A stretch of 64,000 bases of DNA from JAOZPE01 sp964601275 (lineage in GTDB: Bacteria; Krumholzibacteriota; Krumholzibacteriia; JAJRXK01), in assembly GCA_964601275.1 (NCBI GenBank), contig CAZRMV010000007.1, forward strand, positions 124,001 to 188,000. The letters run 5' to 3'. Shown here piece by piece: positions 9,567 to 18,863 of this stretch. The position numbers and the translations under genes were made by a program. Within the stretch, counting starts at the first letter, position 1; every line of letters begins with the position of its first letter. Under the pieces are notes generated by a model, which searched no databases, was not told where the DNA came from, and saw only the letters and a program-made list of their open reading frames with translations.

Positions 9567-9905
9567 TCAGAAGGACGAAAGGGCATCGTCTTCGTTCGGG
9601 TGGATCTCGATGACCTTGTCGAAGCGGGTCGTCTTGAACACGTGGGCGATCCGCTCGTTCGGTGAACACATCTTGAGGGTTCCTCCGGCGTCCTTCATCG
9701 AGTGGAACACCGCGACAATGAATCCGAGTCCGGTCGAATTGACCCACTTGAGCCGCTTGAGGTTCAAGAGGATCTTCTTCGCCCCCTCGTCGATCTCCTT
9801 CTGGATTCCGCCCTTGAAGGTGGCGTCATCCGCTGGACCACCGCGCAATTCTCCCTGGAGGTCGAAGATCACCACTCCGTTCTTCTCCCGCCGAGTCATG
9901 TCCAT
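9567..9905 (-). CDS. STAS-domain protein (anti-sigma factor antagonist-like)
   Basis: A 112-residue single-domain STAS protein. VVIFDLQGELRGG begins the fold, and KWVNSTGLGFIVAVF contains the conserved S in the NSTGLG loop, the position phosphorylated in SpoIIAA/RsbV proteins. The family acts in partner-switching: the dephosphorylated antagonist binds an anti-sigma kinase. No kinase or phosphatase gene lies nearby, so the partner must be elsewhere. It ends 15 bases from the convergent ACT gene. It could share a transcript with folA upstream (45-base gap). Confidence 0.85.
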   Translation of the reverse strand: MDMTRREKNGVVIFDLQGELRGGPADDATFKGGIQKEIDEGAKKILLNLKRLKWVNSTGLGFIVAVFHSMKDAGGTLKMCSPNERIAHVFKTTRFDKVIEIHPNEDDALSSF

Positions 9906-9949
9906 GGGCTTGCTCCACGCGTGGGAATTCCTGGGCCGGCCGGGCCCTT

Positions 9950-10495
9950 CTACCTGTCCGCCCGGGGCATGATACCCCGACGCGCGGAGGAGGCCAAGCC
10001 TCGACGCTCGTGGATCTGGAAGGTATGGGGCAGCCCCTCTCCGCCTTCATCCGGCCCATCATGGCGTTCTTCCCAGACCAGGCGCCAGCGGGACGAATCG
10101 AGTGGAGGAAAGACCACATCCCCGGCCACTTTCCGGTGGACCCGGGTGAGATAGATACGGTGGGCGTGGGGCAGGGCCAGCCGATAGATCTCGCCTCCGC
10201 CGGCCACGAAGAGCTCGGTCTCACCCTGCCGAGACGCCGCCTCGATGGCCTCTTCGAGGTCGTTGAAGACTTCCACTCCCTCGATCCGCCGGTCGCGATC
10301 GCGGCTGAGCACCAGGGTCTTCCGTCCGGGGAGCGGCCGTCCGATCGACTCGTAGGTACGCCGTCCCATCAGCAACGAGTGGCCCATGGTCAGATCCTTG
10401 AAGCGTCTGAGATCGGTCGGAAGATGCCAAGGGAGGCCACCATCACGGCCGATCACCCCGTTCTCCGCCGCCGCCACGATGAGAGAGATGCGCAT
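9950..10495 (-). CDS. folA: dihydrofolate reductase
   Basis: Reduces dihydrofolate to tetrahydrofolate with NADPH, restoring the cofactor oxidised by thymidylate synthase. It has 181 residues; the family is about 160-180. N-terminal SLIVAAAENGVIGRDGGLPW shows the Met20-loop region, WHLPTDLRRFKDLTMGH the substrate site, and MGRRTYESIGRPLPGRKTLV the NADPH-binding segment. The start lies four bases after the thyA stop, so the two are one operon. The last 20 residues (basic, alanine/arginine-rich) exceed the usual end. Confidence 0.96.
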   Translation of the reverse strand: MRISLIVAAAENGVIGRDGGLPWHLPTDLRRFKDLTMGHSLLMGRRTYESIGRPLPGRKTLVLSRDRDRRIEGVEVFNDLEEAIEAASRQGETELFVAGGGEIYRLALPHAHRIYLTRVHRKVAGDVVFPPLDSSRWRLVWEERHDGPDEGGEGLPHTFQIHERRGLASSARRGIMPRADR

Positions 10496-10499
10496 GATG

Positions 10500-11309
10500 T
10501 CATACCGCCACCGGGGCGGGAATATGGGGGTGGGGGTCGTAGTTCTCCAGGCGGAAGTCCTCGTAGACGAAGGCGAAGAGATCGGTACGTTCGGGATTGA
10601 GTCGCATCGTCGGCAAGGGGCGGGGACTTCTCTGCAACTGCGTCGCGGCCTGCTCGAAATGGTTCGAGTAGAGATGGACGTCGCCGAAGGTGTGGATGAA
10701 CTCGCCGGGTTCCAGACCGGTGACCTGGGCCACCATCAACAGGAGGGTCGCATAACTGGCGATGTTGAACGGGACGCCGAGGAAGATATCCGCGCTCCTC
10801 TGGTAGAGCTGCAGCGACAGACGGCCGCCGGCCACGTAGAACTGGAAGAGGCAGTGGCAAGGGGGAAGGGCCATCTCGTCCAGCATTCCGACGTTCCAGG
10901 CGCAGACCAGGTGACGGCGGCTGTCCGGGTCACGGCGCAGCCCCTCGATGAGACGGGAGATCTGGTCGATGTGTCCTCCATGGGGGGTGGGCCAGCTGCG
11001 CCACTGGTACCCGTAGATGGGGCCGAGATCGCCGTTCTCGTCGGCCCACTCGTCCCAGATGGTGACCTTGTTCTCGTGCAGGTACGCCACGTTGGTGTCG
11101 CCGCGGAGAAACCAGAGCAACTCGTGCAGGATGCTGCGCAGGTGCAGCTTCTTGGTGGTCAACAGGGGAAACCCCTCCTCGAGATCGAAGCGGATCTGCT
11201 GACCGAAGAGGCTGCGGGTCCCGGTCCCGGTGCGATCGGGCTTGTCCACTCCATCATCGAGGACTCTCTGCAGCAGATCGAGGTAGGCCTGCACGTGGGT
11301 TCCTTTCAT
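10500..11309 (-). CDS. thyA: thymidylate synthase
   Basis: Methylates dUMP to dTMP using methylenetetrahydrofolate. It has 269 residues from the ATG at 11309; the frame is open further upstream, but only this start gives the family N-terminus (QAYLDLLQRVLDDGV). RTGTGTRSLFGQQIRFDL is the dUMP phosphate region, and ALPPCHCLFQFYV contains the catalytic cysteine (Cys151). QLYQRSADIFLGVPFNIASY is the conserved cofactor and nucleotide-binding stretch. It heads the thyA-folA operon, a common arrangement linking the two steps of the thymidylate cycle. Confidence 0.97.
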   Translation of the reverse strand: MKGTHVQAYLDLLQRVLDDGVDKPDRTGTGTRSLFGQQIRFDLEEGFPLLTTKKLHLRSILHELLWFLRGDTNVAYLHENKVTIWDEWADENGDLGPIYGYQWRSWPTPHGGHIDQISRLIEGLRRDPDSRRHLVCAWNVGMLDEMALPPCHCLFQFYVAGGRLSLQLYQRSADIFLGVPFNIASYATLLLMVAQVTGLEPGEFIHTFGDVHLYSNHFEQAATQLQRSPRPLPTMRLNPERTDLFAFVYEDFRLENYDPHPHIPAPVAV

Positions 11310-11479
11310 GGTGGACGCTCGGAAAGAAGGCCTTGGCGCCGGGGGGCGTGGCCCGCGGGTTCCAGCCCTGCGCGCGGCGGCCGGAGCCCGGCGCGGCCGG
11401 GTGATGACCATCCCCCCGCGTCCCGCGCGCACTGTACTCCAAGGGCCCGCCTGCTGACAAGCGCCCTCGATTCCGGCGA

Positions 11480-11508
11480 TTGACGCGCCAGAAAGATGGG
11501 CGTAGCCT
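11480..11508 (+). promoter_or_regulatory. candidate promoter of the ferredoxin gene
   Basis: TTGACG (11480-11485), a 17-base spacer and TAGCCT (11503-11508). Between it and the gene lies a 7-bp hairpin, CCCGGAG/CTCCGGG (about 11522-11542), in the leader. Confidence 0.4.
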
Positions 11509-11573
11509 CCAAGTCCACCAGCCCGGAGGGGAGTGCTCCGGGATCATCGAAACGCGCCAAGGAGGATCGTTCC

Positions 11574-11921
11574 ATGGCTCATGTCGTGACCGCTCGTTGC
11601 ATCGATTGCCGCTATACCGACTGCGCGGAGCCCTGTCCTGTCGATTGTTTCTACGAGATCCAGGATCCGCACATGCTGGTGATCGACCCCGACACCTGCA
11701 TCGATTGCACCCTCTGTGTCGAGGCTTGTCCCATCAAGGCCATCTGGGCGGAAGAGGATCTCCCGGAAGAGTACGCGGAGTGGGTGGACAAGAACCGGGA
11801 ACTCTTCGAATCGGGGGTGAACATCACCGAGGTCCTCGGCCCGCTTCCCGGGGCCAAGACCCTCGAGCAGATCCACGAAGAGGAGAAGGCCAAGGGTTGG
11901 GACATCGAGGATCCGGCCTGA
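11574..11921 (+). CDS. fdxA: 7Fe (3Fe-4S / 4Fe-4S) ferredoxin
   Basis: A soluble electron carrier of 115 residues. Cysteines at 9, 12, 17, 21, 25, 42, 45, 48 and 52 reproduce the spacing of Azotobacter-type ferredoxin I, with motifs CIDCRYTDCAEPCP and CIDCTLCVEACP; one cluster is expected to be 3Fe-4S and the other 4Fe-4S. The C-terminal 60 residues are acidic and helical, as in FdxA proteins. The ATG at 11574 follows GGAGG. Its redox partner is not in the window. A terminator follows directly, so the gene is monocistronic. Confidence 0.93.
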   Translation: MAHVVTARCIDCRYTDCAEPCPVDCFYEIQDPHMLVIDPDTCIDCTLCVEACPIKAIWAEEDLPEEYAEWVDKNRELFESGVNITEVLGPLPGAKTLEQIHEEEKAKGWDIEDPA

Positions 11922-11945
11922 GCCATCCCGTGACCGTCCGACGAG

Positions 11946-11972
11946 GCGCCGCTGCCCGGCGGCGGCGCTTTT
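11946..11972 (+). terminator. rho-independent terminator of the ferredoxin gene
   Basis: A 7-bp stem, GCGCCGC (11946-11952) with GCGGCGC (11962-11968), is followed by TTTT, 25 bases after the stop codon. Confidence 0.8.
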
Positions 11973-12017
11973 CCTGTTCCACCCGGTGGAGAGCAGGTTT
12001 CCGCCGAGGAGGATGAC

Positions 12018-12671
12018 GTGTTCATCAAGAGGGAACGAGGAGGACGCAACCACTTCCTGCTGTCGACCCTCATCCTGGTGATCGCGCTGACTCCGGTGGT
12101 GAGTGGTGAGGGACTCAGGATCTTCCTGCATGCCCTGCTGCTGCTGGTCCTGCTCTCCGGGGCGATCTCGGCCGCTCGTCACCATGGCCGCGCGAAGCTG
12201 GTCGGGATCACGGCCGGATCACTCATCTTCCTCGCCTATTACCTGGTCAGCACGTATTCCGTCGAGGCGGTGCCGTACGTGGTGGGCGCGGAGATCCTCT
12301 TCATGCTCGTGGTGTCCTTGAGCCTGCTGGGGCAGGTCTTCGCCCCGGGCGACATCACCCTCGACCGCATCTTCGGGGCCATCTCGGTCTACTTCCTCTT
12401 CGGGCTGAGTCTGGGTCTTCTCTACGTCCTGATCGAGATCCTCCACCCCGGAAGTTTTTCCGGTCGGCTCCTGGGCACTCACCCCTACGTTTCCGATCTC
12501 ATCTACTTCTCCTATGTCACTCTCACCACCCTGGGCTATGGGGATGTCGGACCGGCCAGTCCCCTGACCCGCTCGCTGGCACTGATGGAGGCCGCGCTCG
12601 GGGTCCTGTACATGGCGACCCTGGTGGCCCGGTTGGTGGGACTCTATCCCCGCCAGGGCGGTGGGGCCTGA
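12018..12671 (+). CDS. two-TM-pore potassium channel family protein
   Basis: An inner-membrane protein of 217 residues with about six hydrophobic helices. Near residues 168-178 the selectivity filter TLTTLGYGDVGP (the TxGYGD signature) sits between two helices, as in the Ion_trans_2 (KcsA-like pore) family. Four helices precede the pore, but I do not see an arginine-rich voltage sensor. There is no cytosolic RCK/TrkA domain, so gating is unknown. The GTG at 12018 is chosen because GAGGAGG lies at proper spacing. It is convergent with the barrel protein at 12684. Confidence 0.85.
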   Translation: MFIKRERGGRNHFLLSTLILVIALTPVVSGEGLRIFLHALLLLVLLSGAISAARHHGRAKLVGITAGSLIFLAYYLVSTYSVEAVPYVVGAEILFMLVVSLSLLGQVFAPGDITLDRIFGAISVYFLFGLSLGLLYVLIEILHPGSFSGRLLGTHPYVSDLIYFSYVTLTTLGYGDVGPASPLTRSLALMEAALGVLYMATLVARLVGLYPRQGGGA

Positions 12672-12683
12672 GACCGACGGTGC

Positions 12684-13334
12684 TCAGGGCTTGGTGCCGA
12701 ATCCCATGCCGATCGAGACGCCGGCCGGTGGGGTTCCCAGCCCCAGCACGAATCCGATGCCACCCTCGGTGTAGTAGACGATCCCCGCTTCGCCAACCAG
12801 GCGCAGGGTATCCCGGTCAGGATCGTCGATCCAGAGACGCCCGCCGGGATCGGCGGTGGGCTGACGGGCCCCCCCGTAGCGCAGGTAGTTGTGGGAACGC
12901 ATGAGCCCCAGGCCCCCGAAGACGTAGAGTTCACGGGAAAGCCGCCGGGTGAGACCGGCGCGCCCTCCTCCCCACTGGCTCGCCTTCGATTCGAGATGCC
13001 CTCCCAGGAGGCCCTCGACGGTTTCCGGATCGAGTCCTTCATAGTAATAGGTGTCGTCGCTGATGAGATTGGTGGCGATCCACAGCGAACCGTAGCCGCC
13101 GGTTCCCTTCGGCGGGACGTAGTGCACCGCCGCGCCCACCATGTCCTCGGGCAGGGCGAAGAGCACGTTCACCGACCAGATCTTCTTGTTGCCCTCCTCG
13201 ACCGGGGGCGGGGCCAGCGGCATGGGCCGGCTCTGGGCGGCCGAGCGCGCCGGAGCCAGGATCAACACCGCCGGGAGCAACAGCGCCGGCAACCACAGGC
13301 GGAGGATGGGGCCAAGCGGCCGTAACGCGGGCAT
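12684..13334 (-). CDS. exported outer-membrane-type protein of unknown function
   Basis: A 216-residue protein with a signal peptide (LPALLLPAVLILAPARSAAQ) and a mature part made of alternating strands (AGLTRRLSRELYVFGGLGL, ending GFVLGLGTPPAGVSIGMGFG). The glycine- and aromatic-rich strands and the C-terminal strand suggest a small outer-membrane barrel. It begins four bases after the stop of the barrel gene at 13339-14001, so the two are translated from one message and may act together. No family was recognised. Confidence 0.65.
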   Translation of the reverse strand: MPALRPLGPILRLWLPALLLPAVLILAPARSAAQSRPMPLAPPPVEEGNKKIWSVNVLFALPEDMVGAAVHYVPPKGTGGYGSLWIATNLISDDTYYYEGLDPETVEGLLGGHLESKASQWGGGRAGLTRRLSRELYVFGGLGLMRSHNYLRYGGARQPTADPGGRLWIDDPDRDTLRLVGEAGIVYYTEGGIGFVLGLGTPPAGVSIGMGFGTKP

Positions 13335-13338
13335 GGCT

Positions 13339-14001
13339 TCAATCCATGAGGAACCGCAGCCCGATCAGGAGGGTGAAGCCTCTCTGCCGCACCGAATTGA
13401 GCCGCACGTCCGGCCCGAGATCGTCTCCCCCGTAGGCGCTGTAGATGTTCTGGATGTACCGGAATTCCAAGAGGCCTCCCCAATGGGGCGAGAGGCGGTT
13501 CTCGATGCCCGCGCCCACCTGGGCGGAGACGACCGTGTCCTTGAAATCACCGAAGATGAGGATGTCATCCCGGCGGACCACGAAGTCCACGCTGAGGCCC
13601 ACCAGGAAGTACAGGCTGGACGCCTGGTCGGCGGTCTGGAGCTTGGCCAGGACCGGGATGGTGAGATAGTCCAACCCTCCCTGGACCTTGATGAGCCGGC
13701 CGGTGGGCTGCCCGAAGTCGTCGAATTCGGCGATGTCTTCCTCGATTTCCTCGGGAAGGTAGATGGCCTCGGTCAAGAGCCGGAAGTTGGACTTGCGGCC
13801 GAACTTCCATTCGAGGGAAAGCCCGCCGGTCCCGGTCCATCGTGCATCGGGATCGAAGAGCTTCTGTCCCCCGAAATCGTAGTCCTGGGTGCCGTGGTAG
13901 ACCCCCCCCTTGAGGGAGACGGCTTGCAGGGGAAGGGCCGAAGAAGGGGTGGCCGGCAGTAGGATGAGCAGGAAGACGGCGAAGATGAGCGCTTTGCGCA
14001 T
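13339..14001 (-). CDS. outer-membrane beta-barrel protein
   Basis: A 220-residue protein with a clear signal peptide (ALIFAVFLLILLPATPSSA) and a beta-barrel body like the OmpW/OMP_b-brl group. Strands include GGLSLEWKFGRKSNFRLL, LDYLTIPVLAKLQT (the conserved LxIPxLxK turn) and SLYFLVGLSVDFVVRR, ending in LLIGLRFLMD. The last residue is not the usual aromatic. It is first in a two-gene operon with the exported protein downstream. A TAGAAT read leftward at 14059-14064 may be its -10. Confidence 0.75.
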   Translation of the reverse strand: MRKALIFAVFLLILLPATPSSALPLQAVSLKGGVYHGTQDYDFGGQKLFDPDARWTGTGGLSLEWKFGRKSNFRLLTEAIYLPEEIEEDIAEFDDFGQPTGRLIKVQGGLDYLTIPVLAKLQTADQASSLYFLVGLSVDFVVRRDDILIFGDFKDTVVSAQVGAGIENRLSPHWGGLLEFRYIQNIYSAYGGDDLGPDVRLNSVRQRGFTLLIGLRFLMD

Positions 14002-14167
14002 GGAGCCTTCTCCTCGAGGGGGCCGGGACGACTTGACGAGACCGCCGGGTCTTCGGACATTCTAGCCGAGCGGACGGGGTCGCCCCAGTCCATTCTGGTC
14101 TGCGGGATCCTTTGGGCCGCGGCCCTCGGCGCCGTTCCCCCTTCCACCTCTGCGGGAGAACCTTCCC

Positions 14168-15904
14168 ATGCCGACCAAGAGCCTCCCGAAGATCCGGATT
14201 CGTGGGAGCGCAGCCCTGCTGGGGGTCCTCCTCCTTCTGTGGGCCCTCGCCGCGTGTTCCTCGAGCGATGGAGATGGAGGAGGGGGCACCCAGCCGCCTC
14301 CGCCTCCGCCGGAGACCCCCGATCTGGCCATCCACTTCTCGGTCCTGCAGTTGGCCGAAGGGGGGCAGACCCTGGCCACCCCCCGATTGCTCTGGAAGGG
14401 AACTTCCCTGGGGCCGGACGCGGATTCACCGCAACGTGGTCTCTATCCCCGCGTTCCCGGCGCCGACGCCTTCCGGGTGGAATGGGAACTCGTGGATCCC
14501 ACCGTCGTGATCCGTGGCTTCCAGTACCGGGTGACCAACGACCCGGCCGAGGGGGATCGGCGGATGCCGCGCGACGCCAATGGCCAACCCTACTGGAGTG
14601 ACCAGACATCCTTCGACTACGAAAACAGTACCCCCCGGGAATCGATCACTTCACGCTGCGACACCGGCGGCGATTGTCCGGAGATCCTGCTGTGGTCCTC
14701 CGATCTGTTGCATTCCATCTGGGTCTTCGCCTCGACCGATGACGGACAGGAGACTCCCCTGGAGGAAGCCCAGCTCCAATGGCAGATCGTGAACGAAGCT
14801 CCCACCACCGAGCTGGTGCTCGACGCCACCTATCCCTACTACACGATCGACGATGGAATGGGGGGCACCATCCGCTCCCGCTTGACCGAGGGGGACACCA
14901 TTCCCGCGGGAGCCCAGGCGGTCTTCCGGTTGCGCGGTGAGGACCCCGATCCGGTGGTGTTGAAGCAGGCGGCTCTCCCACGCGTCCGTTTCCAGGGCCG
15001 AACCGAGATGAACAGCCGCAACGGTCCCCCGCGTCAATTGCAGACCAACTACAGCCCTCCGGCCGAGACGGATACCATCGCCTTCCAGGTGGGACCTTTC
15101 GACTACACCTTCTTCGGACGAGCGGTCGATCCCCTGCGCGCCGTCGACCCCACTCCGGCGAGCTTCTCCTTCCACGCAGGATTTTCGCCCCGGGTGACCT
15201 CCTTGAGCCCGGCGAACACCGACGAGATCCTCCTGCGCGATCCCTCCAAAGGGAGCTGGCCGGAGAACACCATCCAGTACCAGGTTTCTCCCGACACGGT
15301 CCTGTACTGGACCGGGGCCCGATTCGTCGCGGTCCAGGTCAACAATGAAGAGCAATGGGTGGGGAATGTCTTCCGGATTCCCCTGGTGATCCGGGGCGAA
15401 GGCGACCCGCGGGAGCCGATCGGCAGCGGATACGGGCAGGCCCGGGCGTTCGCCTACGAATGGTTCGGCGACGGGGACCCGGCCAACACGATCCGCGATG
15501 GCGGCGGAGCCGATGACGCCGGCGTCTTTCGCGACGCCACTGCGTTCAACGAATACCGCCTGGAGGGTATTGATGCGGTGGAGATCTTCGTTCCCTTCGC
15601 GTTCTGGATCCATCCCGAGTACTTCGACCCGGGGACCTGCGCCACGGCTCCCGGCGGGCTGGACTACTGTGGCGTCGGAGATCTGCTCCGGGCGCAGACC
15701 GGCCGGATCCACCTGCTCGCCTGGGCGCGCAACACCTCGCAATTGCAGGTGTTCACCTGGTACCAGCAACTGGTGGAGATCCCGAACACGGACCTGACCA
15801 CCGGCATCGGCCCCATGGGACAGGTCAGCGCACCCGATTCCGCACTCTTTCCCCTCCACCTGGGGCTGGACGACGGTGCGGGAGGTGTGGTCCGCTGGCC
15901 TTGA
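14168..15904 (+). CDS. large lipoprotein of unknown function
   Basis: A 578-residue protein with a lipoprotein signal (LLGVLLLLWALAACSSSDGD, lipobox LAAC) and then a glycine/proline linker containing a run of six prolines. The mature part is beta-rich with several aromatic, acidic loops and two cysteine pairs (for example CDTGGDCPEILLW and CATAPGGLDYCGVGD). I do not recognise a family. It is likely anchored in the outer membrane facing the periplasm or surface. It is convergent with pepF, with only six bases between the stop codons. Confidence 0.6.
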   Translation: MPTKSLPKIRIRGSAALLGVLLLLWALAACSSSDGDGGGGTQPPPPPPETPDLAIHFSVLQLAEGGQTLATPRLLWKGTSLGPDADSPQRGLYPRVPGADAFRVEWELVDPTVVIRGFQYRVTNDPAEGDRRMPRDANGQPYWSDQTSFDYENSTPRESITSRCDTGGDCPEILLWSSDLLHSIWVFASTDDGQETPLEEAQLQWQIVNEAPTTELVLDATYPYYTIDDGMGGTIRSRLTEGDTIPAGAQAVFRLRGEDPDPVVLKQAALPRVRFQGRTEMNSRNGPPRQLQTNYSPPAETDTIAFQVGPFDYTFFGRAVDPLRAVDPTPASFSFHAGFSPRVTSLSPANTDEILLRDPSKGSWPENTIQYQVSPDTVLYWTGARFVAVQVNNEEQWVGNVFRIPLVIRGEGDPREPIGSGYGQARAFAYEWFGDGDPANTIRDGGGADDAGVFRDATAFNEYRLEGIDAVEIFVPFAFWIHPEYFDPGTCATAPGGLDYCGVGDLLRAQTGRIHLLAWARNTSQLQVFTWYQQLVEIPNTDLTTGIGPMGQVSAPDSALFPLHLGLDDGAGGVVRWP

Positions 15905-15910
15905 GGACGC

Positions 15911-17761
15911 TCAAGCCGGCAGTTGCGCGTACTCGGCCTCGAGCCGGTCCAGGAGCCCGTCGAGCTGCACGATGACCTCGCGGACCGTCTCGGGACGGCT
16001 GAGGTCGACTCCCGCCCGTTTCAGGAGTTCCATGGAATCGTCGCTGCCGCCCGCCCGCAACAGATCGAGGTAGTTCTCCACCGCGTCCAGACGTTCTTGT
16101 CCTTCGCTCTCGTGGATGCGCTTGAAGATCCGCGCCGATGAGGCGAAGCAGGTCGCGTACTGGTAGACGTAGAAGGGGCTGCGATAGAGATGGGGTATCC
16201 GCGCCCAGGTGGTCCGGTACAGCTCGTCGTGGGTCACCCCGTCACCGTACCAGTGTTCCTGCAGTGAGCCGTAGAGTTCCTCGAGAACCTCCGAGGTGAC
16301 CGGCTGGCCGCGTTCCACGAGGCGGTGCGCCTCCAGTTCGAAGGCGGCGAAGAGCACCTGGCTGTAGAAGGTTCCCACGATCGAGTCGATCGCGTGTTGC
16401 AAAAGCAGCACCCGCTCGGCCGGATCCATGCTGCGCGAGAGCATGTGATCGAGCAGGAGCCGTTCATTGAGGGTGGACGCCACCTCGGCCACGAAGATGG
16501 TGTAATCAGAGTAGCAGAACGGTTGGGATTCGTTGGCCAGCACGGTGTGCAGGGTGTGTCCCATCTCGTGGGCGAGGGTGAAGACGTTGTCCAGGGTGTC
16601 ATTGTGGTTCAGCAGTACGTAGGGGTGTACCCCGTAGACGTTCGCCGAATACGCCCCGGTGCGCTTGCCGTCGGTCTCGAAGACATCGATCCAACGCTCA
16701 GAAAACGCTTCTTCCATCTTCCGGTGGTATTCTTCGCCCAGGGGCTTCACCGAAGCCAGCACCAACTCGACCGCTTCGTCGTAGCTGTAGTGGGTTTCGA
16801 TATCGACCAGGGGAAGAGTGCCGTCGTAGAGATGGATCTCCTCCAGGCCCAGGAACTTCTTGCGCAGGGCATAGTAGCGATGCAGGGGGTCGACTCCCGC
16901 GCGCGTGGTCTCGATGAGATTCTCGACCACCGATTCGGGAATGGCGTCGCCGTGCAGGACCGCCTGGAGACACGACTCGTAGTTCCGCGCCTGGGCGTTG
17001 GCCCAGTCCCGCTGGCACGTCGCGTTGTAGAGGGCCGCGTAGGTGTTCCGGTGGGCCGCAAAGGTCTCGTAGAGGCCCCGGAAGGCCCGCGCGCGGTCCT
17101 CCTGGTTGCGCTCGCGGGAAAGGATGACGTAGTAGCGCCCATAGGTGAGCTGGATCTTCTCGCCGCTGGTGAGCTCGATGACCGGGTAGCGGATATCGGC
17201 GGTCGAGAGCATTGAATAGATCTGCGAGGGCGATCCGTTGAAGGACGCGCTGTAGCTCAGGAGCCGTTCGCTGTCTTCGTCCAGGACATGCTCCTGCTGG
17301 CGGAAGAGGACCCGGAGGGCATGGCGATAGAGGGCAAGGTCCTCGTTCTGCTGCATCCACGCGTCGACCGTCTCCTTGCCGAGTGCGAGGATCTCCGGGT
17401 GGAACCATGCGGTCCGGGTCGACGCGCGGGCGAACAAGAGGCTGACTTCCTGTCGTTTCGCGTCGATGTCGTTCTGACGAACGTCCTCGTCGAATCTCAG
17501 CGAGACGTAGTTGTAGACCCGGTAGGCGAGCTGATCGATCTCGTCGTTGAGCCGAAGCGCGCCGAGCAGCTTCTCCGGTCCTTGCTTCAGGGTTCCCTTG
17601 AGCGCGGCCAACTGGTCGATCATTTCCTCGAGGCGCCTGAAGTCCTTCCGCCAGGCGTCGAAATCCTCGTAGATGTCCTCGAGTCTCCAACGGTAGCGGA
17701 GGTCGATCTTCGAGCGTTCGAGGGTGCCGGCCGCTGTCTGCGGTGCGTCATGTGTCTTCAT
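15911..17761 (-). CDS. pepF: oligoendopeptidase F (M3B metallopeptidase)
   Basis: A cytosolic zinc endopeptidase that cuts short peptides, 616 residues, typical for PepF. The zinc motif is in FTLAHEMGHTLHTVLANES (HEMGH), followed by the downstream glutamate region VAEVASTLNERLLLDHM. N-terminal YRWRLEDIYEDFDAWRKDF is the usual family start. The gene starts 27 bases after the stop of egtD, so the two are probably co-transcribed; no functional link is known. Confidence 0.95.
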   Translation of the reverse strand: MKTHDAPQTAAGTLERSKIDLRYRWRLEDIYEDFDAWRKDFRRLEEMIDQLAALKGTLKQGPEKLLGALRLNDEIDQLAYRVYNYVSLRFDEDVRQNDIDAKRQEVSLLFARASTRTAWFHPEILALGKETVDAWMQQNEDLALYRHALRVLFRQQEHVLDEDSERLLSYSASFNGSPSQIYSMLSTADIRYPVIELTSGEKIQLTYGRYYVILSRERNQEDRARAFRGLYETFAAHRNTYAALYNATCQRDWANAQARNYESCLQAVLHGDAIPESVVENLIETTRAGVDPLHRYYALRKKFLGLEEIHLYDGTLPLVDIETHYSYDEAVELVLASVKPLGEEYHRKMEEAFSERWIDVFETDGKRTGAYSANVYGVHPYVLLNHNDTLDNVFTLAHEMGHTLHTVLANESQPFCYSDYTIFVAEVASTLNERLLLDHMLSRSMDPAERVLLLQHAIDSIVGTFYSQVLFAAFELEAHRLVERGQPVTSEVLEELYGSLQEHWYGDGVTHDELYRTTWARIPHLYRSPFYVYQYATCFASSARIFKRIHESEGQERLDAVENYLDLLRAGGSDDSMELLKRAGVDLSRPETVREVIVQLDGLLDRLEAEYAQLPA

Positions 17762-17788
17762 GGTCTTCGTGGTTCCTTGCCGGAGAAA

Positions 17789-18769
17789 TCAGTTCTCGAC
17801 CACCTCGAGGTAGAGCAGGCCGAAATACTTGCGCCGATCAGTCCAGTGTTTGCGGAGCTCGAAGCCGGCGTCGCTCGCCAAACCGGCGAAATCCTCGAGA
17901 CGGTACTTGTAGGAATACTCCGTCACGATGTTCTCGCCCCGATGGAAGGAGAATTCCTGACCCTCGATGGACACCACCTGGTCCCGGGTGGAAACCAGGT
18001 GCATCTCCACGCGGCTCTTCGTCGGATTGTAGAAGGCGTAATGCCGGAAGCAGTCGAGCTGGAAATCCGCTCCCAGTTCACGATTGATTCGCGCGAGCAG
18101 GTTCAGATTGAATGCGGCGGTGATTCCCCGGGCGTCATTGTAGGCCCGGTGGAGGATGCGAGGGTCCTTCTTCAGGTCGATGCCGACCAGGAGCACGCCA
18201 CCCGGCCCGAGCGCGCTGGCCATGATCTCGAGCAAGGGGACGGTCTGGCGGGGGGTGAAGTTTCCGATGGTGGAGCCGGCGAAGTAGATCGCGGTGCACC
18301 TGGGGGTCGAGGTCGGTTCAGGCAACGGGAACGGCCGGGTGAAATCCGCGCAGACCGGCAAGAGTTCAAGATGCGGATACTCGCGACGCAACGCGACACT
18401 GGCCCGGCGCAAGGTGGTCGAACAGATGTCCACGGGCGAATACCCTGCCGGGGTTTGCAGGGTGTCGAGCAGGAACCGGGTCTTCATGCAGTTGCCACTA
18501 CCCAACTCGACCAGAAAACATCCTTTTCCCAGCTTCCGGGAGATCTCCGGGGCGAAGTCCTGCAGGATATCCAGTTCGCTCCGCGTGAGGTAGTATCCGG
18601 GGTGCTCGGTGATCTGTTCGAAGAGCTCACTTCCCCGCTTGTCGTAGAAATACTTGGCCGGCAGGTGCTTGGGCGTCGCGAGAAGGCCTTCCTGTACCTC
18701 CTCGAGCAGATCTCCTGCATTCGGCGCGAGGTCGAGGAATTCGAATGCCTTCTGGGGAAGAGGCTCCAT
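17789..18769 (-). CDS. egtD: L-histidine N(alpha)-methyltransferase
   Basis: Trimethylates histidine with SAM to make hercynine, the first step toward ergothioneine. It has 326 residues, close to the 321 of the mycobacterial enzyme. YFYDKRGSELFEQITEHPGY is the conserved N-terminal substrate segment, LVELGSGNCMKT the SAM motif, and AGSTIGNFTP contains the asparagine that holds the histidine. The ATG at 18769 fits the family start; the open frame upstream of it is not conserved. No EgtB or EgtC is nearby, so ergothioneine synthesis cannot be concluded from this window. Confidence 0.93.
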   Translation of the reverse strand: MEPLPQKAFEFLDLAPNAGDLLEEVQEGLLATPKHLPAKYFYDKRGSELFEQITEHPGYYLTRSELDILQDFAPEISRKLGKGCFLVELGSGNCMKTRFLLDTLQTPAGYSPVDICSTTLRRASVALRREYPHLELLPVCADFTRPFPLPEPTSTPRCTAIYFAGSTIGNFTPRQTVPLLEIMASALGPGGVLLVGIDLKKDPRILHRAYNDARGITAAFNLNLLARINRELGADFQLDCFRHYAFYNPTKSRVEMHLVSTRDQVVSIEGQEFSFHRGENIVTEYSYKYRLEDFAGLASDAGFELRKHWTDRRKYFGLLYLEVVEN

Positions 18770-18863
18770 GCAGCGGCCTTCTGTCGATGAGTTCCGGTGG
18801 GGGCGCGGGCGTCGCGTGGTGGGGATGATGCACTCGCGCAACGGTTGACTCCGATCGGGGGCC

